Positions 7,491 through 16,465 of a stretch of 64,000 bases of DNA are shown in pieces. Every line of letters begins with the position of its first letter. Position 1 is the stretch's first letter. Source of the stretch: Halorubrum salinarum. GTDB lineage: Archaea; Halobacteriota; Halobacteria; Halobacteriales; Haloferacaceae. The translations under genes were made by a program, and so were the position numbers. Under the pieces are notes generated by a model. The model saw nothing but the letters and a program-made list of their open reading frames with translations. It was not told the origin of the DNA and made no database searches. The stretch lies in the NCBI RefSeq assembly GCF_013267195.1, contig NZ_CP053941.1, positions 1,736,001 to 1,800,000 on the forward strand. The letters run 5' to 3'.

Positions 7491-7515
7491 CGACGGGCCG
7501 TAGCCGCCCGCGGCG

Positions 7516-8157
7516 TTAGTGTCCGTCGGTCGGGTCGCCGAGCGCGGACCGGACCGCCTCGACCACCGGCGCCGGCCCGACGACCCACACCCACGCGGCG
7601 AGCATGAGCGCCCCCGGAAGCTCGGGGAGCGCGAGGCCGGTCACGGGCCACCACCCGGCGGCGAACGTCGCCCAGACGCCGACGTGGACCGGCGCGAACG
7701 CGAGCGCGACGCGGCCGGTCGACTCCCGTCGCCTGAACCAGCCGTCGACGGCGAACATTGTGGTGACGAGTCCGTAGAGCCCGATCGCGGCCGGGCCGTG
7801 GAGCGGCTCTGTGAGGTCGAAGACGCCGACGCCGGCCATCGCGACCATCGCGAGCGCGAGGAGGAGCGCCCGGCCCGGGCGCCCGGCCCGTCCGAGGCCC
7901 GCCGCGTAGCAGACCCCCGCCGCCCCGCCGGCGATCAGCCCCCAGTTGAACGCGAAAGCGCTCCCCTCGCGGACCCCCAGGTCGGAGAGCGCGTCGGTCG
8001 TCCACGAGAAAGTCGGGTCGAGCAGGACGGCGAGCGCGATGCCGCCGAGCGCGGAGAGCGTCGCGACCGCGCCGCACGCCGCCGCGACGCGTCCGGCTTC
8101 CGGAGCGTCGGAGTCCGCGCCGGCACCGTCCAGACGGTCGGTCGCGGAGGCCGCCAT
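7516..8157 (-). CDS. DUF998 family membrane protein
   Basis: 213 residues with about six hydrophobic segments. DPTFSWTTDALSDLGVREGS after the first helix is the typical DUF998 signature, followed by FNWGLIAGG and an FDLTEPLHGPAA segment. DUF998 has no established function. It begins only 9 nt after the GINS stop, so it is likely read from the same transcript. Confidence 0.85.
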   Translation of the reverse strand: MAASATDRLDGAGADSDAPEAGRVAAACGAVATLSALGGIALAVLLDPTFSWTTDALSDLGVREGSAFAFNWGLIAGGAAGVCYAAGLGRAGRPGRALLLALAMVAMAGVGVFDLTEPLHGPAAIGLYGLVTTMFAVDGWFRRRESTGRVALAFAPVHVGVWATFAAGWWPVTGLALPELPGALMLAAWVWVVGPAPVVEAVRSALGDPTDGH

Positions 8158-8166
8158 CGGCCGCGG

Positions 8167-9309
8167 TCAGTCGATGCGCTCGGCGGCGTCGCGCTGGACC
8201 AGCGGGTCGGCGTTCTCGACCGGCAGGGAGACGACGTCCTCGCTCGCGAGCTCGTACTCCCGCTCGTCGACGCCGAAGATGGCCCCGACGTCGCGGGTGA
8301 TCCGGACGGTCGCTCGCTCGGTCCCGCCGGCCGGTTCAGAACCCGCCGCCGGTTCCGTTTCGGCGGCCGGTTCCGAACCCGCGGTCGGCTCTGCCTCGGC
8401 CGGCTCCGTATCAGCGGGCGTCGAGCCGGTCGCCGTCCCCTCGGGCACCGCGCCGCCGTCCGTCGTCGCGCCGGCGGTCGACTCCTCGTCGGCGTCGCCC
8501 GTAGAGGTCCCGTCCGGATCGTCGTCGACCCCGACCGCCCCCGGTGGCGCCGGCTCGGGCGGCACCGGCGTCGGCTCGCCGTCCCCCGCGGTCCCGGCGT
8601 CGCCGGTCGGCTCCGCGGCGGCGGGGTCCGCGTCGCCCTCGGTCGGCTCGGGCGGGGCGTCGGCGGTCGACTCGGCCTCGCGTCCGCCCATCGCCCCGGC
8701 GAGCGCGTCCGCGGCGGCGGAGCCGCTCTCGGGAGCGGCGTCGCCGGCGCTCGCCGAGTCCGGTTCCGTCCCGACGGGCGCCGTCTCGGTCTCGGTCGCC
8801 GAGCCGTTCGGCGTCGCGTCGGCCGGCGTCGCGTCGCGCGGTCCCCCGGCGTCGCGGGCGGCCGACGCGGCGTCGCCGGTCGAGGACTCGTCTCGGATCG
8901 GAGACCCCTCCCGGACCGGCGACTCGCCCGCGAGGACGTCGAGGACCTCCGACTTGTTCGCGGTGATGCGCTCGACGAGGTCGTCGAACAGCCGGCGCTC
9001 CTCGGTCGTCATCCCCTCCTCGTCGACGGACATGTCGGCCGCGGCGAAGGAGGCGAGCTTGACGACCTTCCCGACGCGGCGCTCGTAGAGGGCCTCGGCG
9101 ACCTCCTCGGCGGTCTCGACCTCGTCGGAGAGCCGGCGGACGTCGTCGTCCGCGAACGGGTTCTCGACCTGCTCGGCGCGGCGGTCCCGCGCGGCGCGGA
9201 GGTCCGCGACGTACGCGCCCACGTCGTCGTAAAACGAGTCCCGCAGGTGCTGGAGGCTGTCCTTCCGGCGCTCCTTCGCCTGCGCGGACCGGAGTTCGTC
9301 GAGGTTCAT
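8167..9309 (-). CDS. GINS complex protein (Gins51-like)
   Basis: 380 residues; the archaeal replication factor that links the MCM helicase to primase and the GAN nuclease. The N-terminal ~140 residues (MNLDELRSAQAKERRKDSLQ onward) form the helical A-domain. The last ~45 residues, VRITRDVGAIFGVDEREYEL to VQRDAAERI, match the small B-domain, including the LPVENADPL segment. Between them lies a roughly 180-residue Ala/Glu/Pro/Thr/Ser linker with repeated EPAAGSEPA-like units, far longer than in non-halophiles. It starts 10 nt after priS, the conserved archaeal order. Confidence 0.85.
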   Translation of the reverse strand: MNLDELRSAQAKERRKDSLQHLRDSFYDDVGAYVADLRAARDRRAEQVENPFADDDVRRLSDEVETAEEVAEALYERRVGKVVKLASFAAADMSVDEEGMTTEERRLFDDLVERITANKSEVLDVLAGESPVREGSPIRDESSTGDAASAARDAGGPRDATPADATPNGSATETETAPVGTEPDSASAGDAAPESGSAAADALAGAMGGREAESTADAPPEPTEGDADPAAAEPTGDAGTAGDGEPTPVPPEPAPPGAVGVDDDPDGTSTGDADEESTAGATTDGGAVPEGTATGSTPADTEPAEAEPTAGSEPAAETEPAAGSEPAGGTERATVRITRDVGAIFGVDEREYELASEDVVSLPVENADPLVQRDAAERID

Positions 9310-9319
9310 TGCTCGTCGG

Positions 9320-10483
9320 TCATCGTTCGGGGGCTTTCCGCGCCTCGCCGCGGGCCATCAGGAACGCCCCCGCGAACTCGGGCACGGTGTTTCTACCGGA
9401 TTCAACTCTGACGCGCTCGCCGTTTAATTCTACCGTCCGATCCGCGTCCGTCTCGATCCGGATCTCGCGGCCCACGAACCGGTCCGGAACCGCGTCTCGG
9501 AGCGGGTCGAAGTCGGCGATCTCGTCCCGGTCCAGCGGCGTGACGACGAGGGCGGAGCCGCCGTGGAGCGTTCCCGGCAGCCGGATGAGCCGCCGCGTGT
9601 CGGTCGTCACCGGCTCGTCGATCGGCGCGGCGTCCTCCGCGGCGACGCGCGCGGCGAGCGCCGAGACGAGCCGGCGCACTCCGGGCCCGCCGGCCTCCAC
9701 GTTGCCCTCGCGCACCGCCGTCGGGTTCCGGTCGAACGCGCCGAGGATCGTCTCCGCGCGCCCCTCGCCGATCCCGTCGAGCTCCGTCAGCCGCTCGCGC
9801 GCGGCCTCGTCGTCCATCTCCCGGAGGTCGTCGGCGTACTCGACTAAGGCGTCGTGGACGCGCGCGCCCCAGCCGCCCTCGGTGCGGAGGACGCGCTTCG
9901 TCGTCCCCCGGTCGGAGACGGTGCGGATCAGGCCGTCGGTGTCGAGGTCGATCGCCCGCACGTAGTCGACGATCTCGCGGCGCGCGTCGCTGTCCAACTC
10001 CCTCACGCCCTCGTCGCGGACGTGGACGTGGTAGCCGCGCCCGCCCGAGAAGACGACGGTCACGTCCTCGAACGCGAAGTCGTCGTCGATGAAGTCCAAG
10101 AGCCGCAGGAGGGCGTCCTTACACGCCGCGAGCATCTCCGGGTACGAGGTGGTCTCGGGTTCGACGCCGGGGAGGTGGTCGGCGTCCAGGTCGAAGACGA
10201 GGTCGGCGTTCCGCCACCCCTTCTGCCCCATCGTCGCCGCGCCGGGATCGTCGTAGCGCGCGGCCGAGAAGTAGGCGTGCCGGGGGGCGTTGTCCGCGAA
10301 GAACGTGTCCACGTCGCCGAGGTCGAACAGCGACTGGTGCCGGACCATCGTCGTCCCCGACCCGGGGGTCCACGGGATGTGGCCCCACTCGCGGAGGTTC
10401 GCGTCGGGCGGGAGCGACAGCGACACCGACCGGTAGTAGTCGCCGAACCGCCCCCGGAGGTACTCGCGGGTCCGGTCGTCCAT
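9320..10483 (-). CDS. priS: DNA primase small subunit PriS
   Basis: 387-residue catalytic subunit of the archaeo-eukaryotic primase that makes primers at the replication fork. The catalytic acidic pair is in DLVFDLDAD (Asp98, Asp100); the [11 protein letters not shown] segment that follows is the conserved nucleotide-binding part with its histidine. [13 protein letters not shown] near residue 40 is also typical. The ATG at 10483 is chosen because the in-frame upstream extension is Arg-rich and unlike the family start. The gene is followed by GINS, and DnaG is encoded separately at 18034. Confidence 0.93.
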   Translation of the reverse strand: MDDRTREYLRGRFGDYYRSVSLSLPPDANLREWGHIPWTPGSGTTMVRHQSLFDLGDVDTFFADNAPRHAYFSAARYDDPGAATMGQKGWRNADLVFDLDADHLPGVEPETTSYPEMLAACKDALLRLLDFIDDDFAFEDVTVVFSGGRGYHVHVRDEGVRELDSDARREIVDYVRAIDLDTDGLIRTVSDRGTTKRVLRTEGGWGARVHDALVEYADDLREMDDEAARERLTELDGIGEGRAETILGAFDRNPTAVREGNVEAGGPGVRRLVSALAARVAAEDAAPIDEPVTTDTRRLIRLPGTLHGGSALVVTPLDRDEIADFDPLRDAVPDRFVGREIRIETDADRTVELNGERVRVESGRNTVPEFAGAFLMARGEARKAPER

Positions 10484-10587
10484 CGTCTCCTCTCGTACCC
10501 GCGGTCGACGTATCAACGTTACCGTTCGCCGGCGACCGGCGACAGCGTTTTGTTCGGGAGCGCCGTCGCCGTACACGCCCGGTCCCC

Positions 10588-10812
10588 ATGCTCGACGAGA
10601 TATTCGACGTGTTCATCGGTGCGGTAGCCGAACTGATCCCCAACGTCGTGTGGGGCGCCCTGTTCCTGATCGCCGGCGCCCTGGCGACGACGATCGGCGT
10701 GGCGATGCTCCTCGGAACGACGACGCTCGACGGGTCGGTGCGCCTCGGCGGACTCCTGACCGTCGTCGGGGTGTCGATGGTGGGCGGCGTCTTGGTCGCG
10801 TGGTACCGCTGA
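10588..10812 (+). CDS. Small two-helix membrane protein
   Basis: 74 residues with two long hydrophobic segments (about 20-43 and 50-71) joined by a short polar loop. No family is recognised. It is divergent from priS, with about 100 nt between the two starts. Confidence 0.65.
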   Translation: MLDEIFDVFIGAVAELIPNVVWGALFLIAGALATTIGVAMLLGTTTLDGSVRLGGLLTVVGVSMVGGVLVAWYR

Positions 10813-10945
10813 TCGGCGTCCCAGCCCTACGGTCCCGTTCCGCCCTCAAGCGCCGCGCGCCGGACGCCGACCGCCCTCCGTGAACGACCCGGGAACGGCC
10901 ACCGTCGGCCAAACACTATCCGGGACCGCTCCGTATCCGTCTCGC

Positions 10946-11092
10946 ATGCGCTCCGAAGAGGAGGTCAGAGAGCAGTACGAATTCCTCCGCGAGCAGTTGG
11001 ACGACGAGGAGATGAACCACCGCGGCGTCGAGGAGCTGTTCGCGCACTACAAGCGCGCGCTCGGCTGGGTGTTAGAAGAGGAACACATGTGA
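10946..11092 (+). CDS. 48-residue acidic helical protein
   Basis: Very small, highly charged protein (MRSEEEVREQYEFLREQLDD...) predicted to be almost all helix and possibly coiled coil. The short internal ATG at 10946 is preferred over an upstream in-frame start whose extra residues are not acidic. Function unknown. Confidence 0.6.
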   Translation: MRSEEEVREQYEFLREQLDDEEMNHRGVEELFAHYKRALGWVLEEEHM

Positions 11093-11137
11093 GCGACGTA
11101 CGACACGTTTATCACTCTCTACGCTGTACGATCTGGT

Positions 11138-11165
11138 GACGCTTCGTCTGGAGGGCCGAAGCGTC
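11138..11165 (+). other. Hairpin, 9-bp stem
   Basis: GACGCTTCG at 11138-11146 pairs perfectly with CGAAGCGTC at 11157-11165 around a 10-nt loop. It lies 45 nt after the 48-residue gene and 19 nt before a stronger hairpin. Confidence 0.6.
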
Positions 11166-11184
11166 AGCGGGGACCAATTGGCAG

Positions 11185-11213
11185 GCCCGACGCGGCTTTT
11201 TTCCGCGTCGGGC
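11185..11213 (+). terminator. Hairpin, 11-bp perfect stem with a T-rich loop
   Basis: GCCCGACGCGG at 11185-11195 pairs with CCGCGTCGGGC at 11203-11213; the loop is CTTTTTT. Archaeal terminators depend on T-runs rather than stems, so the T-run in the loop may end transcription from the left. It could instead be part of a small RNA with the preceding hairpin. Confidence 0.45.
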
Positions 11214-11502
11214 GTGCCTTCTTCCGACGCTCGACCGCCCAGCGGCCGGTCCGTCTCGCGTCGCGCCCGAGCGGAGCGCGCGGTATCACGTTCGGACCGA
11301 GCGGCGCCGCCGGACCGCAGCGCAGTTCCGTCACTCGCCTCCGAGCGCGTCGTCCGGCCCGGCCGAGGTCACGTATCACTCCCGCGAAACGACTGCCGCC
11401 GGTGAACGCGCAGTCCGGACTCGCACGACGGTTGCGGAGTTGACAGAACGGAGGCCGGCGTTCCGGGGACGTAGGGGCCGCTCGCCGGTCGTACGTGGAC
11501 TG

Positions 11503-11522
11503 ATATAACGGTATATTTATTT
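11503..11522 (+). promoter_or_regulatory. Promoter and possible operator of the PadR gene
   Basis: The inverted repeat ATATA-ACGG-TATAT (11503-11516) overlaps the AT-rich TATA region TATATTTATTT ending about 30 nt before the ATG at 11552. PadR proteins often bind dyads at their own promoter, so self-repression is plausible but only inferred. Confidence 0.5.
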
Positions 11523-11551
11523 ATTTTCGACAGGTATGTAGAGGCAGTTGT

Positions 11552-11827
11552 ATGTACGACCTCACAGGTTTTCAGCGTGACCTGCTCTACGTGATCGCGG
11601 GGCTCGACGAGCCGCACGGGCTGGCCATCAAAGAGGAGCTCGAAGAGTACTACGAGAAGGAGATCCACCACGGCCGCCTCTACCCGAACCTCGACACGCT
11701 CGTCGAGAAGGGGCTCGTCGAGAAGGGCCAGCGCGACCGTCGCACGAACTACTACACGCTGACTCGCCGCGGGCGCCGCGAGATAGAGGCCCGGACCGAC
11801 TGGGAAGCCGAGTACATCGAGCACTGA
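11552..11827 (+). CDS. PadR family transcriptional regulator
   Basis: 91 residues, the compact PadR winged helix with almost no C-terminal dimer extension. Visible family features are FQRDLLYVIAGLDEPHGLAI at the start, the recognition-helix region (GRLYPNLDTLVEKGLVEKG) and the wing (DRRTNYYTLTRRG). It probably binds DNA as a dimer in the cytoplasm. The ligand and targets are not visible. Its promoter holds a small dyad. The GatD gene follows 129 nt later and has its own spacing, so an operon is uncertain. Confidence 0.9.
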   Translation: MYDLTGFQRDLLYVIAGLDEPHGLAIKEELEEYYEKEIHHGRLYPNLDTLVEKGLVEKGQRDRRTNYYTLTRRGRREIEARTDWEAEYIEH

Positions 11828-11956
11828 CCCCGCCGTCCGCCGCTCCCGCGGTCGGTCGATAGCCGTCGGCCTCCGTCTTCTCTCCTGTTTCCCGTCCCCC
11901 AACCCTCCGCGCCGCGAACGGTTGGATTCAAGTCCGCCCCGGCGGAATCGGAGCGT

Positions 11957-13255
11957 ATGCAACCGGGAGATCGCGTCCGCGTCGAGCGCGGGGGCGTCAC
12001 CAACGAGGGCGTACTGCTCCCCTCCACGACGCGCGACCACCTCGTCGTCAAGCTCGACGGCGGCTACAACGTCGGCGTCGACCGCGAGGCGGCCGACGTC
12101 GAGGTGGTGGAGTCCGGGGTCCGCGAGGTCGACCCCGCGGCCGAGACCGACGACGACGGGGACGCCACCTCGGAGATCACCTTCGACGAAGACCTCCCCA
12201 CCGTCTCGCTCATCTCCACCGGCGGGACCATCGCCTCCACCGTCGACTACCGGACCGGCGCCGTCACGGCCCAGTTCGACGCGGAGGACGTGCTCCGCGC
12301 GGTCCCCGAGCTGGCCGGCCGCGCGAACTACCGCGGCCGGGTCGTCGCGAACATCCTCTCGGAGAACATGGAGCCGTCCATCTGGCGCGACCTCGCCGCG
12401 GCGGTCGCCGAGGAGGTCGAGGCGGGCGCCGACGGCGTCGTGGTGATGCACGGCACCGACACGATGCAGTACTCCGCGTCCGCGCTCTCCTTCATGCTCG
12501 ACTCGCCCGTGCCGGTCGTGTTCACGGGGAGCCAGCGCTCGGCGGACCGTCCCTCCTCCGACAACGTGATGAACGCGGTCTGCGCCGTCGAGGCCGCGAA
12601 GGCCGACCACGCCGAGACGCTCGTCTGCATGCACGCCGGCCCCTCCGACGACGCCTGCGCGCTCCACCGCGGCACGCGCGTCCGCAAGAACCACACCTCC
12701 CGTCGGGACGCCTTCGAGACGGTCGGCGCCGCGCCCCTCGGCGTCATCGACTACGGGGCGGCCGCCGAGGCGGGCGCCGACGGCGACGCGGCCGACGCCG
12801 CGATCGAATGGAACCGCGAGCCGCTCCCACGGGGCGACGACGAGGGGACCGTCGGCGTCGAGTCCGACCTCGACGGCGACGTCGAACTCGTCAAGTTCAC
12901 GCCCGGGATGGACCCGGCGGCGTGGGACTACCTCGACGGGAAGGACGGCGTCGTCGTCGAGGGGACCGGGCTTGGCCACGTCCACACCGACCTCATCCCC
13001 CGGATCGAGGAGCTGGTCGAGGGTGGCACCGTCGTCGCCATGACAAGCCAGTGCCTGGCCGGCCGGGTCTGTGACCGCGTGTACGACACCGGCCGCGACC
13101 TGCTCGACGCGGGCGTCGTCGAGGCCGGCGACACCCTCCCCGGCACCGCGAAGGTGAAGCTCATGTGGGCGCTGGCGAACCGCTCCGACCCCGCCGAGGC
13201 GATGGGCCGCGACCTCGCCGGCGAGCTGACCGAGGAGTCGCGGCCCTGGAGATGA
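11957..13255 (+). CDS. gatD: Glu-tRNA(Gln) amidotransferase subunit D
   Basis: 432-residue asparaginase-like subunit of the archaeal GatDE complex, which releases ammonia from an amide donor so that GatE can convert Glu-tRNA(Gln) into Gln-tRNA(Gln). The N-terminal ~75 residues form the small GatD-specific beta domain (MQPGDRVRVERGG...). The asparaginase motifs are ISTGGTIAS (Thr91) and MHGTDTM (Thr167, Asp168). gatE is not next to it. The stop overlaps the next ATG (ATGA), coupling it to the GNAT gene. Confidence 0.95.
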   Translation: MQPGDRVRVERGGVTNEGVLLPSTTRDHLVVKLDGGYNVGVDREAADVEVVESGVREVDPAAETDDDGDATSEITFDEDLPTVSLISTGGTIASTVDYRTGAVTAQFDAEDVLRAVPELAGRANYRGRVVANILSENMEPSIWRDLAAAVAEEVEAGADGVVVMHGTDTMQYSASALSFMLDSPVPVVFTGSQRSADRPSSDNVMNAVCAVEAAKADHAETLVCMHAGPSDDACALHRGTRVRKNHTSRRDAFETVGAAPLGVIDYGAAAEAGADGDAADAAIEWNREPLPRGDDEGTVGVESDLDGDVELVKFTPGMDPAAWDYLDGKDGVVVEGTGLGHVHTDLIPRIEELVEGGTVVAMTSQCLAGRVCDRVYDTGRDLLDAGVVEAGDTLPGTAKVKLMWALANRSDPAEAMGRDLAGELTEESRPWR

Positions 13256-14304
13256 GCGGCCGCGGGTCCGCCGCCGGCGGCCCGGCGGTCGTCGTCCGCG
13301 AGGCGCGCCCCGCCGACGCCGACGCGGTCGCGGCCTTCACGCGGGACACGTGGGGCGAGCGCCACGAGGACTACATCCCGCGGGTGTTCCCCGACTGGGC
13401 CGCGTCCGACGACCCCGACCGCGGCACCTTCGTCGCGACCCTCCCGCCGGAGGCCGCGGCCCCCGGCGACCTCGACGGCCGGGAAGCGGGCGACACGCGC
13501 GTCGAGGGCGACGGGACCGGCGCCGCAGACGCCGGCGACCCCGAGGCGGTCGTCGGCTGTATCCAGGCCGTCTCGCTGTCGGAGTGGGAGGCGTGGGGGC
13601 AGGGGATCCGCGTCGACCCCGCGGCGCGCGGCCACGGCGTCGGCACGGCGCTCTCGGAGGCCGCCCTCGACTGGGCCCGCGAGCGCGGCGCGACCGTCTG
13701 CCGCAACATGGTGTTCTCGTGGAACGCCATGGGCCTCGGCCAGTCGCGCGCCGTCGGCTTCGAACCCGAGACGGAGTTCCGGTTCGCGGAGCCGGAGCCC
13801 GACGCGGCCGCGCTCGACGGCGCGGCCGACGCCGGCGTCGCCCCCCTCGCCGACCCGGACCCGAACGCGACGTGGGCGTTCTGGAGCGACAGCGACGCGC
13901 GCGAGCACCTGCGCGGCCTCGCGCTCGACCCCGACGAGTCGTGGGCCTGCTCGCAGCTCACCCGCGAGCGCCTCGCCGCCGCGGCCGCCGAGGACCGCCT
14001 GATCGCGGTCGGCGACGCGGCCGCGGTCGCCGGCTTCGCGGTCCGGACGCGCGTGACGGAGCGCGAGGTCGACGGCGAGACGACCCGGACGGCGACGTAC
14101 GGCGTCGCCGCGTGGCGCGACGCCGACGCGGCGGGGACGCTGTTCGCCGCCGTCGCCGCCGACGCCGCGGCGGCCGACGCCGACGGCGCGCGCGTGCTCA
14201 TACCCGAGATGGTCGACCACGTGAGCGACGTCGCCGCGAACCGCGTGTCGGTCGCGACCGAACCCGACTTCGTGATGTGCGCGGACCTCACCGGTGACCT
14301 ATGA
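13252..14304 (+). CDS. GNAT family N-acetyltransferase
   Basis: 350 residues. The acetyl-CoA loop is visible as IRVDPAARGHGVGTAL at about 117-132 (Arg-x-x-Gly-x-Gly type), in an N-terminal GNAT fold starting REARPADADAVAAFTRDTWG. The C-terminal ~170 residues may be a second, degenerate GNAT-like domain (LIAVGDAAAVAGFAVRTRV...). Substrate unknown. The gene starts inside the gatD stop and overlaps the next small gene by 4 nt, so the three are probably one transcript. Confidence 0.85.
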   Translation: MSGRGSAAGGPAVVVREARPADADAVAAFTRDTWGERHEDYIPRVFPDWAASDDPDRGTFVATLPPEAAAPGDLDGREAGDTRVEGDGTGAADAGDPEAVVGCIQAVSLSEWEAWGQGIRVDPAARGHGVGTALSEAALDWARERGATVCRNMVFSWNAMGLGQSRAVGFEPETEFRFAEPEPDAAALDGAADAGVAPLADPDPNATWAFWSDSDAREHLRGLALDPDESWACSQLTRERLAAAAAEDRLIAVGDAAAVAGFAVRTRVTEREVDGETTRTATYGVAAWRDADAAGTLFAAVAADAAAADADGARVLIPEMVDHVSDVAANRVSVATEPDFVMCADLTGDL

Positions 14305-14513
14305 CGCTCCTCGGCGTCGCCCTCCCGTGGTCGCTCCCGCTCACGCTCGTGATCTACGGCGTCGTCGTCGCCGCGGCGGTCTGGATCTACCGCGACGCGA
14401 GGGCCCGCGGGAGCCGCTACGCGCCCCTCTGGGCGCTCTCGACGCTCCTCTTCACCATCGTCCCGGTGCTCGCGTACCTCTACCTCCACCGGGAGGCCGG
14501 GCCGGCGCGGTAA
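14301..14513 (+). CDS. Small membrane protein
   Basis: 70 residues with two hydrophobic helices (about 10-28 and 42-62) separated by YRDARARGSRYAPLW. The loop resembles the short phospholipase D N-terminal/PLDc_N membrane module, but the likeness is weak. It overlaps the GNAT stop by 4 nt. Confidence 0.7.
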   Translation: MTLLGVALPWSLPLTLVIYGVVVAAAVWIYRDARARGSRYAPLWALSTLLFTIVPVLAYLYLHREAGPAR

Positions 14514-14626
14514 GGGGACCCCGCCGTCGGTCGGGCCCCGCGACGGTCCGCGCCGACTCTCTCGCCCGGCTCCTGTGGCGGCCCGCTCCAGACCGCTTAT
14601 GTGCGACGACGCGGAACGACCGACGG

Positions 14627-15922
14627 ATGCCCTCCTCCGGCTTGCCCGACCGCTTGCGCGCGCTCGGTCGCGGCCGCCGACCGCGCGCGTTCTCGGTCGC
14701 CGTCGCCACCCTGCTCCCGCTCGTCGGCGTCGTCGCGCTCGGCTGGAACGCGGCCGCGCTGATGACGCTGTACTGGTTCGAACTCGGGATCGCGTCCGGC
14801 TGGGCGCTCGTCCGCGCGCTGTTCGCCGGCCGACCGTCCGAGATCGAGCGCCACGGACTGATCGTCGGCCCGCTCGCGCAGCGCCGCGGCGGGCTGTCGA
14901 TCCCGTGGACCGGCGTCGAGGTCCGGGTCTCGTCGCTGCTCGTCCTCCCGATCGCCGCCCCGATCCTCGCGGTCGTCTGGGGGGTCGTCGGCACGCTCAC
15001 GGTCGGCGTCGTCGCGGACGGCGGACTGTCGCCGCAGGCGCTCGACACCGTGACGCTCGCGGTGATCGCCGTCTTCGTCGGCGAGGGGGCGACGACGCTC
15101 GTCGAGTACTTCGGTCGCGGCGAGTACCGCGACCACAGCGCCCAGACGGCGATCCAGGGGGTGTTCGCGCGCGGCGCGGCGATCTTCCTCGGCGCGTTGT
15201 TCACCGTCACGATCGTCGCCGCGGGCACGCTGGAGGGCGACGCGCCGATCTCGGCGCTCGACCCGGACGCGATCGGCCTCCCGCTGCTGCTCGGGATCGT
15301 CGCGGTGAAGTTCGCGTTCGACCTCGCGAGCCTCTACGGCGACCGGCTGGCCGCGTTCGACGAGTCGTCCGCGCTCGACCTGGGCCTCTCCTACGACCCG
15401 CCCGCGGCGGAGCCCGTCGACGGCTCGCTCGCGGAGCCGGTCGAGACGGTCCGCCAGCCCCCTCGCTCGCGGGTCGCGGGGGCGCTGACGACTCCGCTCG
15501 GCCACCCGGGGCTGTGGTACCTCGCCTCGCTCCCCGCGCTCGGCGCCGCGCTGTTCGCGATCGGCGGCGAGTGGGCGACCGCCGCCGCCCTCGCCGCGGC
15601 CGCGGTCGCGGTCCCGCTCGGACCCGCCGCGCTCGATCACGAGCTCCGGTACGGGCTCGTCGAGTACCGCGCCGGCGACGACGCGCTCGTCGCCCGCGAC
15701 CGCCTCTCCAGCACCGCGCTGTGGCGCGTCGAACCGTGGGACGAGACGGACCTCCGGGTGGAGCGAAGCGGGCTCGACCGGCGGCTCGGGACCGAGACCG
15801 TCGCGATCGAGCTCCGCGACGACGAGTACCGGATCCCGGGGGTCGACGACCCGGAGCCGATACTCGCCGTCTTCGACCGACGGGCGGACCGCCCGGACGG
15901 ACCGGAGCGACCCGGCGACTGA
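14627..15922 (+). CDS. DUF6498-like polytopic membrane protein
   Basis: 431 residues. The N-terminal part has about six membrane segments, with NAAALMTLYWFELGIASGWA near the start as the clearest family feature. A C-terminal pair of helices is followed by a soluble PH-like end (VEYRAGDDALVARDRLSSTA ... YRIPGVDDPEPI). No catalytic motif is seen and the function is unknown. GCTTATGTG about 25 nt upstream supports the ATG at 14627, where the family-like sequence begins. Confidence 0.75.
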   Translation: MPSSGLPDRLRALGRGRRPRAFSVAVATLLPLVGVVALGWNAAALMTLYWFELGIASGWALVRALFAGRPSEIERHGLIVGPLAQRRGGLSIPWTGVEVRVSSLLVLPIAAPILAVVWGVVGTLTVGVVADGGLSPQALDTVTLAVIAVFVGEGATTLVEYFGRGEYRDHSAQTAIQGVFARGAAIFLGALFTVTIVAAGTLEGDAPISALDPDAIGLPLLLGIVAVKFAFDLASLYGDRLAAFDESSALDLGLSYDPPAAEPVDGSLAEPVETVRQPPRSRVAGALTTPLGHPGLWYLASLPALGAALFAIGGEWATAAALAAAAVAVPLGPAALDHELRYGLVEYRAGDDALVARDRLSSTALWRVEPWDETDLRVERSGLDRRLGTETVAIELRDDEYRIPGVDDPEPILAVFDRRADRPDGPERPGD

Positions 15923-15928
15923 CTCGCC

Positions 15929-16465
15929 TCAGCCGTCCGCGTCGCCCGCCTCGTCCCGGCCGTACAGCGGGTGCGTGTCTCCGACGAGGCGCTTGAAGAG
16001 CAGGATGACCCCGGCGTGGAAGGCGACGAGGACGGTCACGCTCGCGACGATTATCGCCACCTCCGTCGGCGTCGAGAGGAGGCCGAGCGAGACGATGAGC
16101 GTCGTGGCGCACGCCGGCGGGTGGACCGTTCCGGTCGCTATCATCGCCCAGCTGGTCGCCACGAGCGAGGCGACCGCGCTCGCGGTCAGCCGGAACCCCT
16201 CGGGCGAGAGGGCGGGCGGCGTCGCCGTCAGCGCGGCGCCGTCGGCGATCGCCGTCCACGCCGCCAGCCCGGCGACGCCGCCGATCAGGTGACTCGCGAC
16301 CACGCGGACGGCCCGATCCCGCTCGCTCCGCCGGTCGAACGCGAGGCCGAACGCGGACGGCCCGAGGCTCGGGAAGACGAACGGCCGGCCGGTCGCCCAC
16401 GCGACGAGGCCGAGCACGGTAAACAGGAGGCCGGCGTACAGGCTCGTCCCGAGGCGGCGGCGCAT
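15929..16465 (-). CDS. HPP family membrane protein
   Basis: 178 residues with about four or five transmembrane helices. The conserved HPP signature is present as GTVHPPACATTLI at about 112-124, and PFVFPSLGPSAF near residue 28 is the other family block. Some HPP proteins act in nitrite transport across membranes, but that is not established for archaea. It is convergent with the DUF6498 gene, with 6 nt between stops. Confidence 0.88.
   Translation of the reverse strand: MRRRLGTSLYAGLLFTVLGLVAWATGRPFVFPSLGPSAFGLAFDRRSERDRAVRVVASHLIGGVAGLAAWTAIADGAALTATPPALSPEGFRLTASAVASLVATSWAMIATGTVHPPACATTLIVSLGLLSTPTEVAIIVASVTVLVAFHAGVILLFKRLVGDTHPLYGRDEAGDADG

Larger units (their letters stand above)
11093..11551. 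other. 459-nt intergenic region without a credible gene
   Basis: Open frames here encode Arg-rich, non-acidic peptides and look like noise. It holds two strong hairpins (11138-11165 and 11185-11213) near its left end and the AT-rich PadR promoter at its right end. CGTTTATCAC at 11106-11115 is a possible TATA element about 25 nt before the first hairpin, so a short RNA is possible. Confidence 0.6.

Noticed and set aside
11136-11405. A possible 89-residue gene in the spacer before the PadR gene.
   Set aside because: Starts with GTG, encodes a basic Arg/Ser-rich peptide unlike haloarchaeal proteins, and covers the two hairpins.
11369-12985. A 538-codon open frame on the minus strand opposite gatD.
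   Set aside because: It is a mirror of the GC-rich gatD codons. Its product is rich in Arg, Gly and Val and matches no family, while the plus strand encodes a complete GatD with catalytic motifs.
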